A DNA stretch of 64,000 nucleotides. It comes from Gautieria morchelliformis. Taxonomy: Eukaryota > Basidiomycota > Agaricomycetes > Gomphales > Gomphaceae. Both the position numbers and the translations under genes were made by a program. The notes under the pieces were generated by a model. The model was not told where the DNA came from and ran no database searches. It was given only the letters and a program-made list of their open reading frames with translations. The stretch lies in NCBI GenBank assembly GCA_015179125.1, contig WHVA01000048.1, positions 1 to 64,000 of the forward strand. Direction: 5' to 3'. Shown in pieces: positions 1-9,686 of this stretch; position 1 is the stretch's first letter; each line of letters opens with the position of its first letter.

Positions 1-830
1 TCCGTGTGGGAATGAATGCGCTTCCGGGTTTTGGCACAGGTGGAGTAGGACGAGTGGAACTGCGTGTCATGTTCCGGCTCGTCTCCACGAAGGCCTCATT
101 TGCCTCCCTGTTCCGAGACACCTTCTGTGCAGCTTGGTACCACCCTTCCGGGTCATCAAAATCCGGAGCTCCATCCCCAAGCAGTGCAACTTGGTTCTGG
201 AGTGTCGGATCAAGTCCTTGTCGGAATTTGATGACGATCGTCTTGTCGTCGTCATATTCCGCAAGGTCGATGAGCTCCTGGAAGCGATCGATGTAGTCAT
301 CGACCGGATCCTTGGCCTGGTACCAGCTGGTCCCCTCGAGCTTCGTAAGGGCTGTGAGCTGCTTTTCGGGCAGAACTGATCGGAAAATGTTTCTCAAAGT
401 CGTCCCAGTCCCGGAAGTAGTTCCCCTTGCCCTTTGCTTCATGTCGGATCACCTTGTTTGCAAAACGGGCTGCGCGGTCCGATTTGAAAAAGGACAATGC
501 CCAGTGAATCCGAGCCTGGTCGTTCGGAAAGAGGTCTCTGACAATTGCGAAGTAGATGCTGCATGTGTTGAAGAATGCGCGTCCCTTCTCCCGATCTCCG
601 TCAAAGTCCGCCGGAGTTGCGGGTTTGACCTTTGCTAACTTCGTGGACTTTCTCTCTTCCACTAGTTCCGCTTTTCCGAAATCCGGATCATCCAGCATTT
701 CATTTCCACCACTTTGTGGAATATCTAACTTAGCCAAAATCGCTTGTAAGGCTGTTTCCATCACGTCGGTCTTCATCCGGTTCCGCATCAATTCCTCCTC
801 CATATTCCGAAGACGATCGTCCGGATCCAT
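1..830 (-). pseudogene. Ty3/gypsy Gag, truncated and frameshifted
   Basis: Gag is the structural protein of the retrotransposon particle. The most likely start is the ATG at 830, because the open frame further upstream has no ATG and runs into the LTR. The product begins with an acidic/coiled stretch (MDPDDRLRNMEEELMRNRM), followed by the core typical of agaricomycete gypsy Gag (KPATPADFDGDREKGRAFF, then a Trp-rich part ending near WDDFEKHF). After that motif the frame must change to keep family resemblance (FRSVLPEKQL, then AKDPVDDYIDRFQELIDLAE). One extra A in the plus-strand run 384-387 explains the break. The 3' end, including any zinc knuckle, is outside the window. Either the copy is dead or there is a base-calling error in the homopolymer. 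Confidence 0.8.
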
Positions 831-1005
831 GTTGGAAGGAGAAATATGGGACGGGATTTCCGAGGTTGGGAGCTCGACGTAAGAAGAGGGGCTGTCGTAC
901 GCCGTGTGTGCAGAAGAGGTTGCGATTTCCGAGTCGCTGTCTCCGATTCCGAACGCACCTATGGCGAATGCAACGCGCGGTACGACCGCCGGTCCTCTAG
1001 GGAAG

Positions 1006-1015
1006 AGACTTTTCT
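1006..1015 (-). other. Putative self-priming primer binding site
   Basis: On the minus strand the bases just inside the LTR end (after ...TTACA and two spacer bases) read AGAAAAGTCT. This is the exact complement of AGACTTTTCT at 1161-1152 within the LTR, which sits 27 nt downstream of a TATA-like TATAATA. If transcription starts at that point, the RNA 5' end would pair with this site, as in Tf1/sushi-type self-primed Ty3/gypsy elements. The complementarity is visible in the sequence; priming is inferred. Confidence 0.5.
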
Positions 1016-1017
1016 GC

Positions 1018-1510
1018 TGTAAGGGCAACCCTGGCTAGTTGTGGAGATCACACTACCACACAACTCACTGACAAGGGGAAATCCAAAGTATGTATAAATG
1101 AACAGAGTATACAAGAGAGGGGATTCTCACCTGACAAGGGGAAATCCAAAGAGAAAAGTCTAAGGACCCCCAATGTCAGCGAGCCCGTATTATACTATGC
1201 TGCGCAGCCAGGGACAACATTTGGCACCCGCCATCAACCCTGCATCTCCTTGGCCACCCTGACCCTTGATCGACCCTTGATGCCACCTATTACGCGAGTC
1301 GCTTGATTTCCGACACTGTTCCGAGAGTGGAAGTCGGAAATTGGAGTGGAACTGGCAAGGCGAACAGAACTGGTGGAAGTTCTCCAGAAGCGGAATCATT
1401 TCCGAAAGCGGAGGCGGAGATGGAATCGGAACCGGAAGCGGAGTCGGAAATGGAGTCGGAACTGGGTGCGGTGTCGGAACTGGAAATGGAAAACAGGGTG
1501 TCCCCTGACA
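1018..1510 (-). repeat. LTR copy 1 (5' LTR of the gag-bearing element)
   Basis: This is a 493-bp LTR. In element orientation it starts TGTCAGGGGACACC at 1510 and ends GCCCTTACA at 1018. It is closely similar to the copies at 2452-2922 and 2949-3436. It contains a purine-rich degenerate GGAA-type repeat (about 1320-1500) near its 5' end and a TATA-like box with a pyrimidine-rich putative start site near its 3' half. Confidence 0.85.
1152..1194 (-). promoter_or_regulatory. LTR core promoter (TATA-like box and putative RNA start)
   Basis: In element orientation TATAATA lies at 1194-1188 and the predicted RNA start AGACTTTTCT begins at 1161. The 27-nt spacing is normal for a TATA promoter. The same arrangement is kept in the solo LTR (3265-3271 and 3298-3307). 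The start site is inferred from its complementarity to the primer site. Confidence 0.45.
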
Positions 1511-2239
1511 CATTGCCTCTGAGACCTACTGGTGCCTGTATGGTTGAAAAGTATTCATGCCATGCCCTGCCCACATTTCATGCAGGGTTGAGTCCTTAGG
1601 ACAGGAGGTAGCACAGGTTAGAATGCATGCAGGTCCCAAGGTGTGCTACCCCAATTCACTCTTCGCCAGTTGACTTTCCCATTGTTCATGTTTATGTTAA
1701 AACCAGTTATTTTTATTATGTGTCTTATCTATTGTGTATCCCAGCCCCACACCTCCTGTATCATTCCAAACCATCACCACCTCTCTCCCATTCACTGCTA
1801 CCTCACATCTCTTTGGTAAAAGTAGTTTGCATTTGCAAGTATATTCTTTAGTTCAATTATCATATGTCTATCTTGTGCACTATCCTGCCACATCATGATC
1901 ATCATCCTGAACCTCCCCTTCTAGACTGCTACCCCTTAGAAAGGACTATGATTTCACTTGTGAGTCTTTCCCTTCACTACTTAACCCTTTAGAGTCCTGC
2001 TGCTGGCAAGGGCCTCCGAAGGAGAGCCTTCACCAATGAAAGTATCCCTCATCCCCAAATGACATTTCCATGAAGCCTCACTCATTACATCATCAGGCTT
2101 TATGAGCTATCCACTTGACTGTATATTAGGGTCCTTTCCTTAGATCACCCTACCTTCCACATCTTCATGTCCTTCGCCACACAAGGCATTTGAGAATTCA
2201 CTGTGTTCCTGTATCTGTGATTTGCTGGTACATGATACT
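1511..2239. other. AT-rich stretch with no supported gene
   Basis: This lies between LTR copy 1 and an older LTR remnant. Only short open frames are present and none resembles a known family. It may be the divergent body of the older LTR-related element or the insertion target of copy 1, but I cannot align it. Confidence 0.5.
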
Positions 2240-2403
2240 AAAACCAATCTTGACACATGGCTGTAGCACCCTGGCTGCAGTCAACTGTAGTATATTACAG
2301 GCTCACTGGCAGTAGGATCCTTTGACTTTTCTCTTTGGATTTCCCTCTGTCAGCTCACATGGTTGTGTGACCTCCACAATGCATGAGGGTTGTTGCCCCT
2401 ACA
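2240..2403 (+). repeat. Degenerate older LTR remnant
   Basis: The 3' half of the same LTR family can still be read, in plus orientation: a diverged TATA region (GTAGTATATTACAGG), then TTTGACTTTTCTCTTTGG, CTCTGTCAG, TGTGTGACCTCCACAA and a terminal GTTGCCCCTACA. It has many substitutions and a deletion relative to 2949-3436, so it is clearly older than the three other copies. Its 5' boundary is not resolved. Confidence 0.65.
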
Positions 2404-2451
2404 GCTGCTCGGCTCAAGCCTCTTCATGATCCATGCCCTCAAAGGAGTGGC

Positions 2452-2922
2452 TGTAAGGGCAACCCTGGCTGGTTGTGGAGATCACACTACCACACAACTG
2501 ACAAGGGGAAATCCAAAGTATGTATAAATGAACAGAGTATACAAGAGAGGGGATTCTCACCTGACATGGGGAAATCCAAAGAGAAAAGTCTAAGGACCCC
2601 CAATGTCAGCGAGCCCATATTATACTACGCTGCGCAGCCAGGGACAACACTTGGCACCCGCCATCAACCCTGCATCCCCCTGACCTCCCTGACCCTTGAT
2701 CGACCCTTGACGCCACCTATTACGCAAGTCACTTGATTTCCGACACTGTTCCAAGAGCGGAAGTTGGAAATTGGAGTGGAACTGGCAAAGCAAACAGAAC
2801 TGGTGGAAGGTCTCCCAGAAGCGGAATCATTTCCAAAAGCGGAGGCGGAGATGGAATCGGAACCGTAAGCTGAGTCGGAAATGGAGTCGGAACTGGAAAT
2901 GGAAAACAGGGTGTCCCCTGAC
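2452..2922 (-). repeat. LTR copy 2
   Basis: Same LTR family and same orientation as copy 1, starting TGTAAGGGCAACC at 2452 on the plus strand and ending near ...GTGTCCCCTGAC at 2922. It is slightly shorter than the other copies and its last base is altered. No matching 5-bp duplication is visible (GTGGC on the left; GCAGT or CAGTT on the right). Together with copy 3 it forms a large palindrome with a 26-bp spacer. Confidence 0.8.
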
Positions 2923-2948
2923 GCAGTTGGAGCAGAAGCAGATGTACT

Positions 2949-3436
2949 TGTCAGGGGACACCCTGTTTTCCATTTCCAGTTCCGACACCGCACCCTGTTC
3001 CGACTCCATTTCCGACTCCGCTTCCGGTTCCGATTCCATCTCCGCCTCCGCTTTCGGAAATGATTCCGCTTCTGGGAGAACTTCCACCAGTTCTGTTCAC
3101 CTTGCCAGTTCCACTCCAATTCCGACTTCCACTCTCGGAACAGTGTCGGAAATCAAGCAACTCGCGTAATAGGTGGCATCAAGGGTCAATCAAGGGTCAG
3201 GGTGGTCAAGGAGATGCAGGGTTGATGGCGGGTGCCAAGTGTTGTCCCTGGCTGCGCAGCGTAGTATAATACGGGCTCGCTGACATTGGGGGTCCTTAGA
3301 CTTTTCTCTTTGGATTCCCCCTTGTCAGGTGAGAATCCCCTCTCTTGTATACTCTGTTCATTTATACATACTTTGGATTCCCCTTGTCAGTTGTGTGGTA
3401 GTGTGATCTCCACAACCAGCCAGGGTTGCCCTTACA
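2949..3436 (+). repeat. Solo LTR copy 3 with perfect 5-bp target duplication
   Basis: A 488-bp LTR in plus orientation, starting TGTCAGGGGACACC and ending GCCCTTACA. It is flanked by GTACT at 2944-2948 and GTACT at 3437-3441, the 5-bp duplication expected for Ty3/gypsy integration. No internal region remains, so it is a solo LTR left by LTR-LTR recombination. The flanks belong to an older pol fragment. Confidence 0.88.
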
Positions 3437-3670
3437 GTACTTCAGGACATCCACAGGGAGTTCCACAATGGAGAGAAGGAGGAGTTGGTGATGAAGGTGG
3501 TAGAAGAGTTGCAGAAGGATCACTTGTGGTCAGTACACACAGCAGAGTGGTCAGAGCAGGATGGCCTGCTCCATTTTGGGGGTAAGATCTATGCTCTGAA
3601 CAGAGTACACCCCCACTGCCACATCATGTCCCAACACCACGACACCCAGGTGGCATGCCCTACCCAGGCT
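3437..3670 (+). pseudogene. Ty3/gypsy pol relic (RNase H to integrase linker)
   Basis: The plus frame reads through a stretch resembling the segment between RNase H and the integrase zinc finger of gypsy polyproteins: VLQDIHREFHNGEKEELV, then EWSEQDGLLHFGGKIY and IMSQHHDTQVA. Resemblance stops where the family would continue with a Gly-His-Pro-Gly type motif, so the piece is truncated. The reading frame also appears to continue to the left of the solo LTR (A-E-A-D just before 2949), meaning the LTR landed inside this relic. Confidence 0.6.
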
Positions 3671-3991
3671 CCTTACATCTGCCAACCGACTCCCAAATTA
3701 GAATAAGCAACAGATATAAAATGACACCGGATTCATGTATATAATTTGAGACTCTTAGCACCCACCAAACTCTACGATGATTCCGACTGGTTATTCCGAG
3801 AACCATCTAAAGACACTTGATTTACTCAGTCTAACTCGCTTCAATTACAACTTCGTTACACTGAGTGGCCATACGATAGAGTCAACTCTAAGTGTCAGTG
3901 TCGGCCAAAACTACCTTACTTTAGGTACGTTGACTACACCATCGCGTCTATATAAGATAGTATCAGTATTGTCAAATACAACATGAGTCCT
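3671..3991. other. Intergenic; nothing recognised
   Basis: AT-rich sequence downstream of the glycerol kinase stop codon. It probably includes that gene's 3' UTR (minus strand). I see no other feature. Confidence 0.5.
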
Positions 3992-6261
3992 TCAACATTC
4001 TCTCGATATACTTGCAGCAGTCAGTGAATCTCCATCATCCGATGCCTCTGCCCATCCTTTGGCGCGTTCTACAGCTTTCTCCCATCTCCTATATCGCTGT
4101 TCCTTATCTTCATTGGTAATCGACTGCGTGAACGTTCTACTGCCCTTGGTATTCACCTGCAATAATGTCTCCGGCTTGTTAATGTCCCAGCCACAAAAAC
4201 CGACTGCAGATCCGGCCAAGATCGCCGACCCCAAAGCAGTAGATCTGTCATCATAATACAAAGAATCGATCAGCCAAGGGAACATATGTCGGGAAGGTAC
4301 GAACTCTCGCATCTCGGGCCTAACGACGCCAAAACCACCCACATCCGCGAGTACCTGCATCGCGAGGTCCCCGTTCGTCATTCCACCGTCGACCTTGAGG
4401 TGTTTCAAGTCAACTTTTGAGTCCAGCTTCATAGCATCGAGGATGGCCCGTGTCTGAAACGCATTAGCTTCCAACGTCGCGCGGGCAATGTGCGCAGGTG
4501 TTGTATATGGACTCAAGCCTACAGACAAAGAAAACGTAACGGCAGACTGAACTACTAGGCACTGCGATGATGCAGCCAATGACGCACCGATCAACAAACC
4601 ACCTGCGCCAGGATCCCAATAAGGTGCCAGGAGACCATTGAACGCTGTCACAAAGTAAAGGCCAGCAGTTGTATCTGCCTTTGCCGCCAATGTGTTGATT
4701 TCAGGGGCTGAGGATATTAGACCCATTTGGTCGCGTAGCCTATGTGTGAGCAGGCGTTTAATTTAATAAGGAGATGAACAAACTTGACAAAGGGTTTCAC
4801 CATTTAATAGCACTACCCGCAACAGCAACTTCAAAACAGTTTCAGCTTGGAGACGGCGCAAGATTATTCCAGCTTACTGCTGCCCTCAAGGGCGTAAACA
4901 GGCTTCGAATCTGGTCCTGCCTGGAAAGCAACCTGCATATGGAAGACATTATCATCTGTACACTCTCGCAAAGAAAGAATGGTGTGCCCATACGGTGCTA
5001 ATCAAGCCATTCATGCTCTTGACAGGCTCTAATCCGGTGGTAAACAATAAGAATGCACCTGTGCCATGCACATTAGTCTCGTTGCCAATCAAACTGATGA
5101 CTCGTTTGACAAACCAGTGCCATACGTGCATTTCGCCTCCCCCTCCTTGAAACACTTGTTCCCGACGAGAGCCCCTTGCTGGTCTCCGACAATTCCCGCT
5201 ATTTTGACTCCTTTCAGGCTACCAGACGCGATAGAACCGTAGACTTGAGATGATGAGACGAGTTTGGGGAGGATGGATGATCGGAAGCCAAAGAAGTTGA
5301 GAAGAGGCGGTGACCATTCAAGTTTGCGGAGATCCATTAGAAGCGTTCGAGAGGCATTTGTGGGGTCGGTCACGTGAATTCCACCCTGAACGCCTCCTGT
5401 AAGGTTCTGTTGACCGTTAGGAACAGTGGGTTATTCGCGAGTAAACGGAATTTACGTAAAGAATCCAGGATTCGACCGTCCCGAACAAGAGATCGTCGGA
5501 TTCATGAGCCATGCTGACCTCAGGGTAATGATCAAGCATCCACCGAAGCTTAATACCAGAGAAGTACGTTGACAGCGGAAGCCCTGAACTGTAATATGTG
5601 ATAAGAGATTTTGCATATCATACAAGCCAAAAAAAAAAAAACAGGATATACATTTCGCTGAGAGCATCTTTTCCCCTCTTGAAAACGCCCGCCTGAACCT
5701 CAATACCCACTTCGTCCAACTTTTGCTGGAAGTGGGCTACCACACCCTTGGTCCGGTTGTCCGTCCAGACAATAGCTTTGCATAGAGGCTTTCCGGTCTT
5801 GCGACTCCACGCGACAGCCGTTTCACGCTGATTTGTGATACCTCAGGAATTATGAGGTTGGATCAATGAATTGATTCGGACGACCAAAATAGACCTACCA
5901 ATAACCTTGATGCTTTCGCGGCCCCACCCCAGGGACTCCAATTCTTTCACGGTTTCAGCAATACAGTTCTCAGAAACAGCTTGGATCTCAGAGGCATCGT
6001 GTGAGTGCCATCTATCGGTGAATTGTTGCCAAAATAGTCTAATGTGACTAGGTGGGGCAGCACATACCCCGGCTCATCGTAATACTGTGGAAACTCAAGT
6101 TGGTGCTGCGCAATGATGTTAGCGTACTGATCAAAGACAATGAATCGCACGGAGCTTCAGTGATTCAGTCAGTGCTCAACCACAAGGCTGCCAACATCAT
6201 TCCACACTCACGTTGTGCCAGCATCAAGTGCACCGACAAGCTCGCCTTGCTTCAGAGGCAT
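3992..6261 (-). CDS. GUT1: Glycerol kinase (FGGY family)
   Basis: Glycerol kinase phosphorylates glycerol to glycerol-3-phosphate with ATP, the entry step of glycerol use in the cytosol. Exon 1 (ATG at 6261) encodes [17 protein letters not shown] and is spliced to [25 protein letters not shown], the phosphate-1 loop region of the family. Further exons give the central part ([33 protein letters not shown], the hinge region; YGTG) and the C-terminal FGGY half ([39 protein letters not shown], the adenosine-binding motif). The gene has many short introns; for example W|gtgaaa...cacatag|LRDQMG near 4746. All expected blocks are present in order and nothing looks broken. The stop is at 3992-3994. 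Yeast Gut1 is the named relative. Confidence 0.93.
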
Positions 6262-6457
6262 AATATGAAGGAATATGGAAGGAGATCTAATGCTCCTTTC
6301 GATAATTCGAAGTCTGCCCGCTGACAAATCATCCGGGGCAGGCCGCTCTGTCCGACTCGGAGAGATCTACTCTTATCTTTGACCACAACATGCAAACTAC
6401 CATAGGCTCGGTGTTAACACAGCAATAACCGTTCCTGATTAGATCATTTTGAAAGGC

Positions 6458-7114
6458 TCAGTTGTGAGGAGCTCGAGGGAGGGACCTGGAGCTTACAATC
6501 GCATCCGCCACCATGACAAACAACAATAATATTCCTCCCTTCACAGAGCAGGCAGTGCTCTTCAGAAGATCAGAGTCTTTGAACGCATCAGTCACGACGC
6601 GCCAGTGGTTTCCGTATTTGTGGGCATCCCCGACCATTTCACACGTTGTTTCTGCTCTATTACTTGCTGAGCCGCAGGCGGGTGCGGAATTTGTCTTTGT
6701 CGGGTGTAAGGACGATCCTACTTAAACTCTGATGTATTTTAGACTACTGCGCTGCGCTAAGCTGGCTACATTGTTGGCTGGTCACGAGTCTAACAGCTGT
6801 CTGGCCTGAAGCTTTGCGGCGGTCTGCAGCTAGAATTCCCATGGACCCAGTGACGGCATGTACAGCGACAAATAAGGCAACTTCAATACTTATATTGAGC
6901 TCCCGCAATAGGAAATCTTTTACCGTGAGACCGCCACTACGAGTCATGTATCCTAAGAACTCGGTTCACGTCGAGGATGAGCTCAAGTTCAACGACTATT
7001 CATGCAATCGTAGCCGGTCATCGTATTCAGGCATGCGGTGGCGTGACAAAACTAACAAACCATGCTCAAACTCGAAGATTAGAAGAACAAGGAACAGGAA
7101 GGAAATAGACATGA
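6458..7114 (-). CDS. Possible small multi-exon membrane protein (tentative)
   Basis: I do not recognise this protein. On the minus strand, between the Ser-rich gene and glycerol kinase, several open stretches look protein-like and hydrophobic: an N-terminal MSISFLFLVLLIFEFEHG (about 7114), a middle segment IEVALFVAVHAVTGSMGIL followed by basic residues (about 6890-6760), and a C-terminal piece with paired cysteines and VKGGILLLFVMVADAIV ending at the TGA at 6458-6460. Three membrane spans with an extracytoplasmic loop containing cysteines would be plausible. The exon joins are not established and there is no homology support. The alternative is that these are chance open stretches in a spacer. 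Confidence 0.3.
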
Positions 7115-7133
7115 CATGCCATAGTCATTCCCG

Positions 7134-9133
7134 CTATAGATCGACTGTATCGCCCCACGGCTGCCATGCTCGAGGTGTCGTTCTCCGGGGTTTAGTCTGG
7201 CTAGACTTGTGAGCCTTGGCACGAATAATCGCCATGATCTGACGTCCTTCAGGGGACAACTCGGAGGAAGACGCAGGCGACGGGCGGGAGGGAGTTTGTA
7301 GCTTCATGAGAGTAGGGTTTCGTACTGGTGTCGTAGGTAGTGTTGCTTCAAGGGCCACATGGCCCACCAGATGTGGCGAAGGAGAAGGGTGACGCCGCTC
7401 AATATGCATAACTGTCTCCTAAGTAATATTCAACATACCATCTATGTAAGGCGGGTTCGAGGTGCTCTGCTCATTCGAAGTATGCTTCGAGGGTAGTACG
7501 CTTGCTTTATGTCGCGCGGGCCGGGCACACTGGCGGTCTCTAGAGGTGTGCTTTCGGGCTTGTCCTCTCGTAGGTCTGGCTGGGGCATTAGGAGGGTTAT
7601 TCTCTCCTATCACACTATGGCGTCCGCTCTTCCCCTCCACAGTGCGGCGCGTGGGAAGAGGCGTGTACGGATCTGCGTCCACTCCAAGTTCCTGCCTTTC
7701 GATATGAGGATACACCGAAGAGGCGACGGACACAGATCGGGAAGAAACGCTTCTCGGGGCCACGTGGGTGTCAGACCCATCGGCGTTACGCAACTCGTCA
7801 AACGGAGTACGTTGGCCGAGAGGGGGTGGTTTTGGTCGTGGAACTCTGCTTGTGGCTTTTAATTGAGGCTGTGTAGGAACCGAGGGAGTACGCGTAGTTT
7901 TCAGGCGACGTCGTGGTGCAGGGGAGATTTGGGTGAGACTTTCCTTGGGACCATCACGCACGTGGAGCATAGGGATACTGGTGTGGCGGCTAGTCCTGTC
8001 GTCCTCCGCGGTAACTGAAGTGTTCGACTGCTTAGAACGAGAGCCATGCGGAGATGGTGGCTGGTTTGAGGTAAAAAGAGGGTCGGGAGGAGGACCAAGA
8101 GGGTCAACTCCCTCAGAGAGGAACTTGAAGAACTGCGATGCGCGGCGAATGGGACTCGTGAGTCCCATTACGTGAGGGTTCATTATCATTGAAGAGTTCT
8201 CAGCAGTACCACGCTCGACTTGTAGAGAGTCAATACCCACGTCCATGTCGCACGAGGAAGAATTGAGATCAAGTTGATCCAACCATAAGCGTTCAGGAGA
8301 GATCGAACTCTTGAATAAGTCAGCAGGAATTCCCAGAGAGGACGTAGTCAGGCTTGAACATGTAGAATCATGGCGTGCGGCACTGAAATTTTCCTTAAGC
8401 CTCCGCATATACGCATGTGAAACACCGCTATTCACCTGATACGCCGATCAGCCCAACTAATGTCACTCTCCTCAGCACTGGTCTTTGACGTGCTCAAGCG
8501 CGGTGGGCTTGGGCTGCCTAAAAGCACGCGCAGCGAACCACCAGTATGTCCGCGTCTAACTGGTGTGTTGGAAAAGGCCTGGGGATCAGGACGACCGGCG
8601 TCATCGTAAATATTTAATAAGCTCAGTACGGATGTGTCCTGCTTGAGTCGTAATAAGCGGTTTTTCTCTCCTGGGGTGAGCTGCGGGGATGAATGTCGCC
8701 GATTGGGAGAGCCGGACGGTGTGTGGCTGCCGCTGCGGTTGGCGTTGGGGAATACTGTGCGTGAGTGAAGCATGCGACGATGAATCGTAACCGTGTAAGT
8801 ATCTCTCTGTGTTGCACTGGACATGATCGAGGGTGCGCGGAGGACATTATTGATAGGATGTGCTGGACAGCCGCTGCTTCAACTGGAATGCCTGACGGTG
8901 TAGTGAAGACACTCACGAATGGGGGGCAAAGAGCGATATTCTGTCTCTGATAGTATAGAGAAATGGGTGGAAGACGAACGTAACAGGCGGTTTTCTACAA
9001 CTTCTTGGTCCTGGGGAAGTGGGAGAAGACGTGGAGTGCTGAATGATCCGGCATTTTTCTTGGGCTGGTCGTTATTGCGGTTCTTTCTCTTTGACTTGCC
9101 ACCAAGGGAGAAGAAGCGTGTCAGAAATCCCAT
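7134..9133 (-). CDS. Ser/Thr/Pro-rich protein of unknown function
   Basis: This is a multi-exon gene of roughly 540 codons starting at the ATG at 9133 (MGFLTRFFSLGGKSKRKNRN, with a Gly at position 2 and a basic patch) and ending at the TAG at 7134. Exon 1 ends at PPI|gtgagt. A second exon (about 8430-8830) carries LTPGEKNRLLRLKQDTSVLS. The third, large exon (about 7437-8435) is rich in Ser, Pro and Arg. A last exon ends RTTPRAWQPWGDTVDL. The joint near 7410-7437 is not clear, because the only obvious intron would be unusually short. No domain is recognised; most of the protein looks disordered. The basic, serine-rich composition would fit a phosphorylated regulatory or scaffold protein, but that is a guess. 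Confidence 0.6.
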
Positions 9134-9239
9134 GGCGCAGACGAGAGCATGCGTTTAGCAGGTGTCAAGAGTTGGTTGTTTGCACTATGTTTCATTACTG
9201 TGGGAAACTCATCGGCTCTTACGGAGATGCATCAAGGCA

Positions 9240-9600
9240 TATGCTCCACCTCAGAATTATGTCCTCTTGTCAGCTTACCGCTTCATCGATCATCGATCAT
9301 CATTCAGCAGTTTCAAGTTAGCTGCAAAATGGACCACTTTTCATAAAAATTGAATAAGATTTGAGCTCTGCAGAATTTAATCCATCCAGATGTCAGAAAT
9401 ACTTAATGGTACATTGAACGGCCTACTTCTCTGCTACCCTAGCAGTGTTTTTGATTTTGTTTTGATTTCTAGTCTTGCTAAAGGATCTATGGCCTTCAAT
9501 TCTAGCTACTGAGATTGACACCAGGTGTGTAGTATAGCTACTAGGGACTCCGAAGGGGTTTCAAGCTCCCCGTATTTTCAACTCCAGGCACCTGATTGTA
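9240..9600 (+). repeat. MITE-like element, truncated copy
   Basis: This stretch is the diverged reverse complement of 34324-34669. Shared blocks in order are CTCTTGTCAGCTTACCGCTT, GCAGTTT...AGCTGC, AATCCATC.AGATGTCAGAAATA, GGCCTACTTCTCTGCTAC, CTTCAATTCTAGCTACTGAG and the terminal CCAGGCACCTGATTGTA (about 9585-9600). The right terminal repeat is present. The left one is missing, so this copy is truncated or eroded. It sits between the divergent Ser-rich and RPB4 genes. Confidence 0.7.
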
Positions 9601-9686
9601 ATTAATTCTCACCTGTGAGAGCACCTTGCCTGCCAGCAGAGCTTTGACAGAAACTGTCACGTGTGACACCCACTTTCCTGCCAACC

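Larger units (their letters stand above)
1..1510 (-). mobile_element. Ty3/gypsy LTR retrotransposon, 5' part, cut by window edge
   Basis: Read on the minus strand, this stretch runs 5' LTR (1510 to 1018), a short leader, then a gag reading frame that leaves the window at position 1. The LTR has TG...CA ends. Just inside it, 1015-1006 is complementary to a stretch of the LTR itself, which suggests a self-priming element (see the primer-site entry). The rest of the element (protease, RT, RNase H, integrase and the second LTR) lies outside the window if it exists. A frameshift in gag suggests this copy is no longer active. The family is assigned from gag resemblance and LTR structure, not from RT. 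Confidence 0.85.

Noticed and set aside
1320..1500. Purine-rich GGAA-type repeat read as a coding repeat protein
   Set aside because: It belongs to the LTR and recurs in all three LTR copies; open frames there are by-products of the short period.
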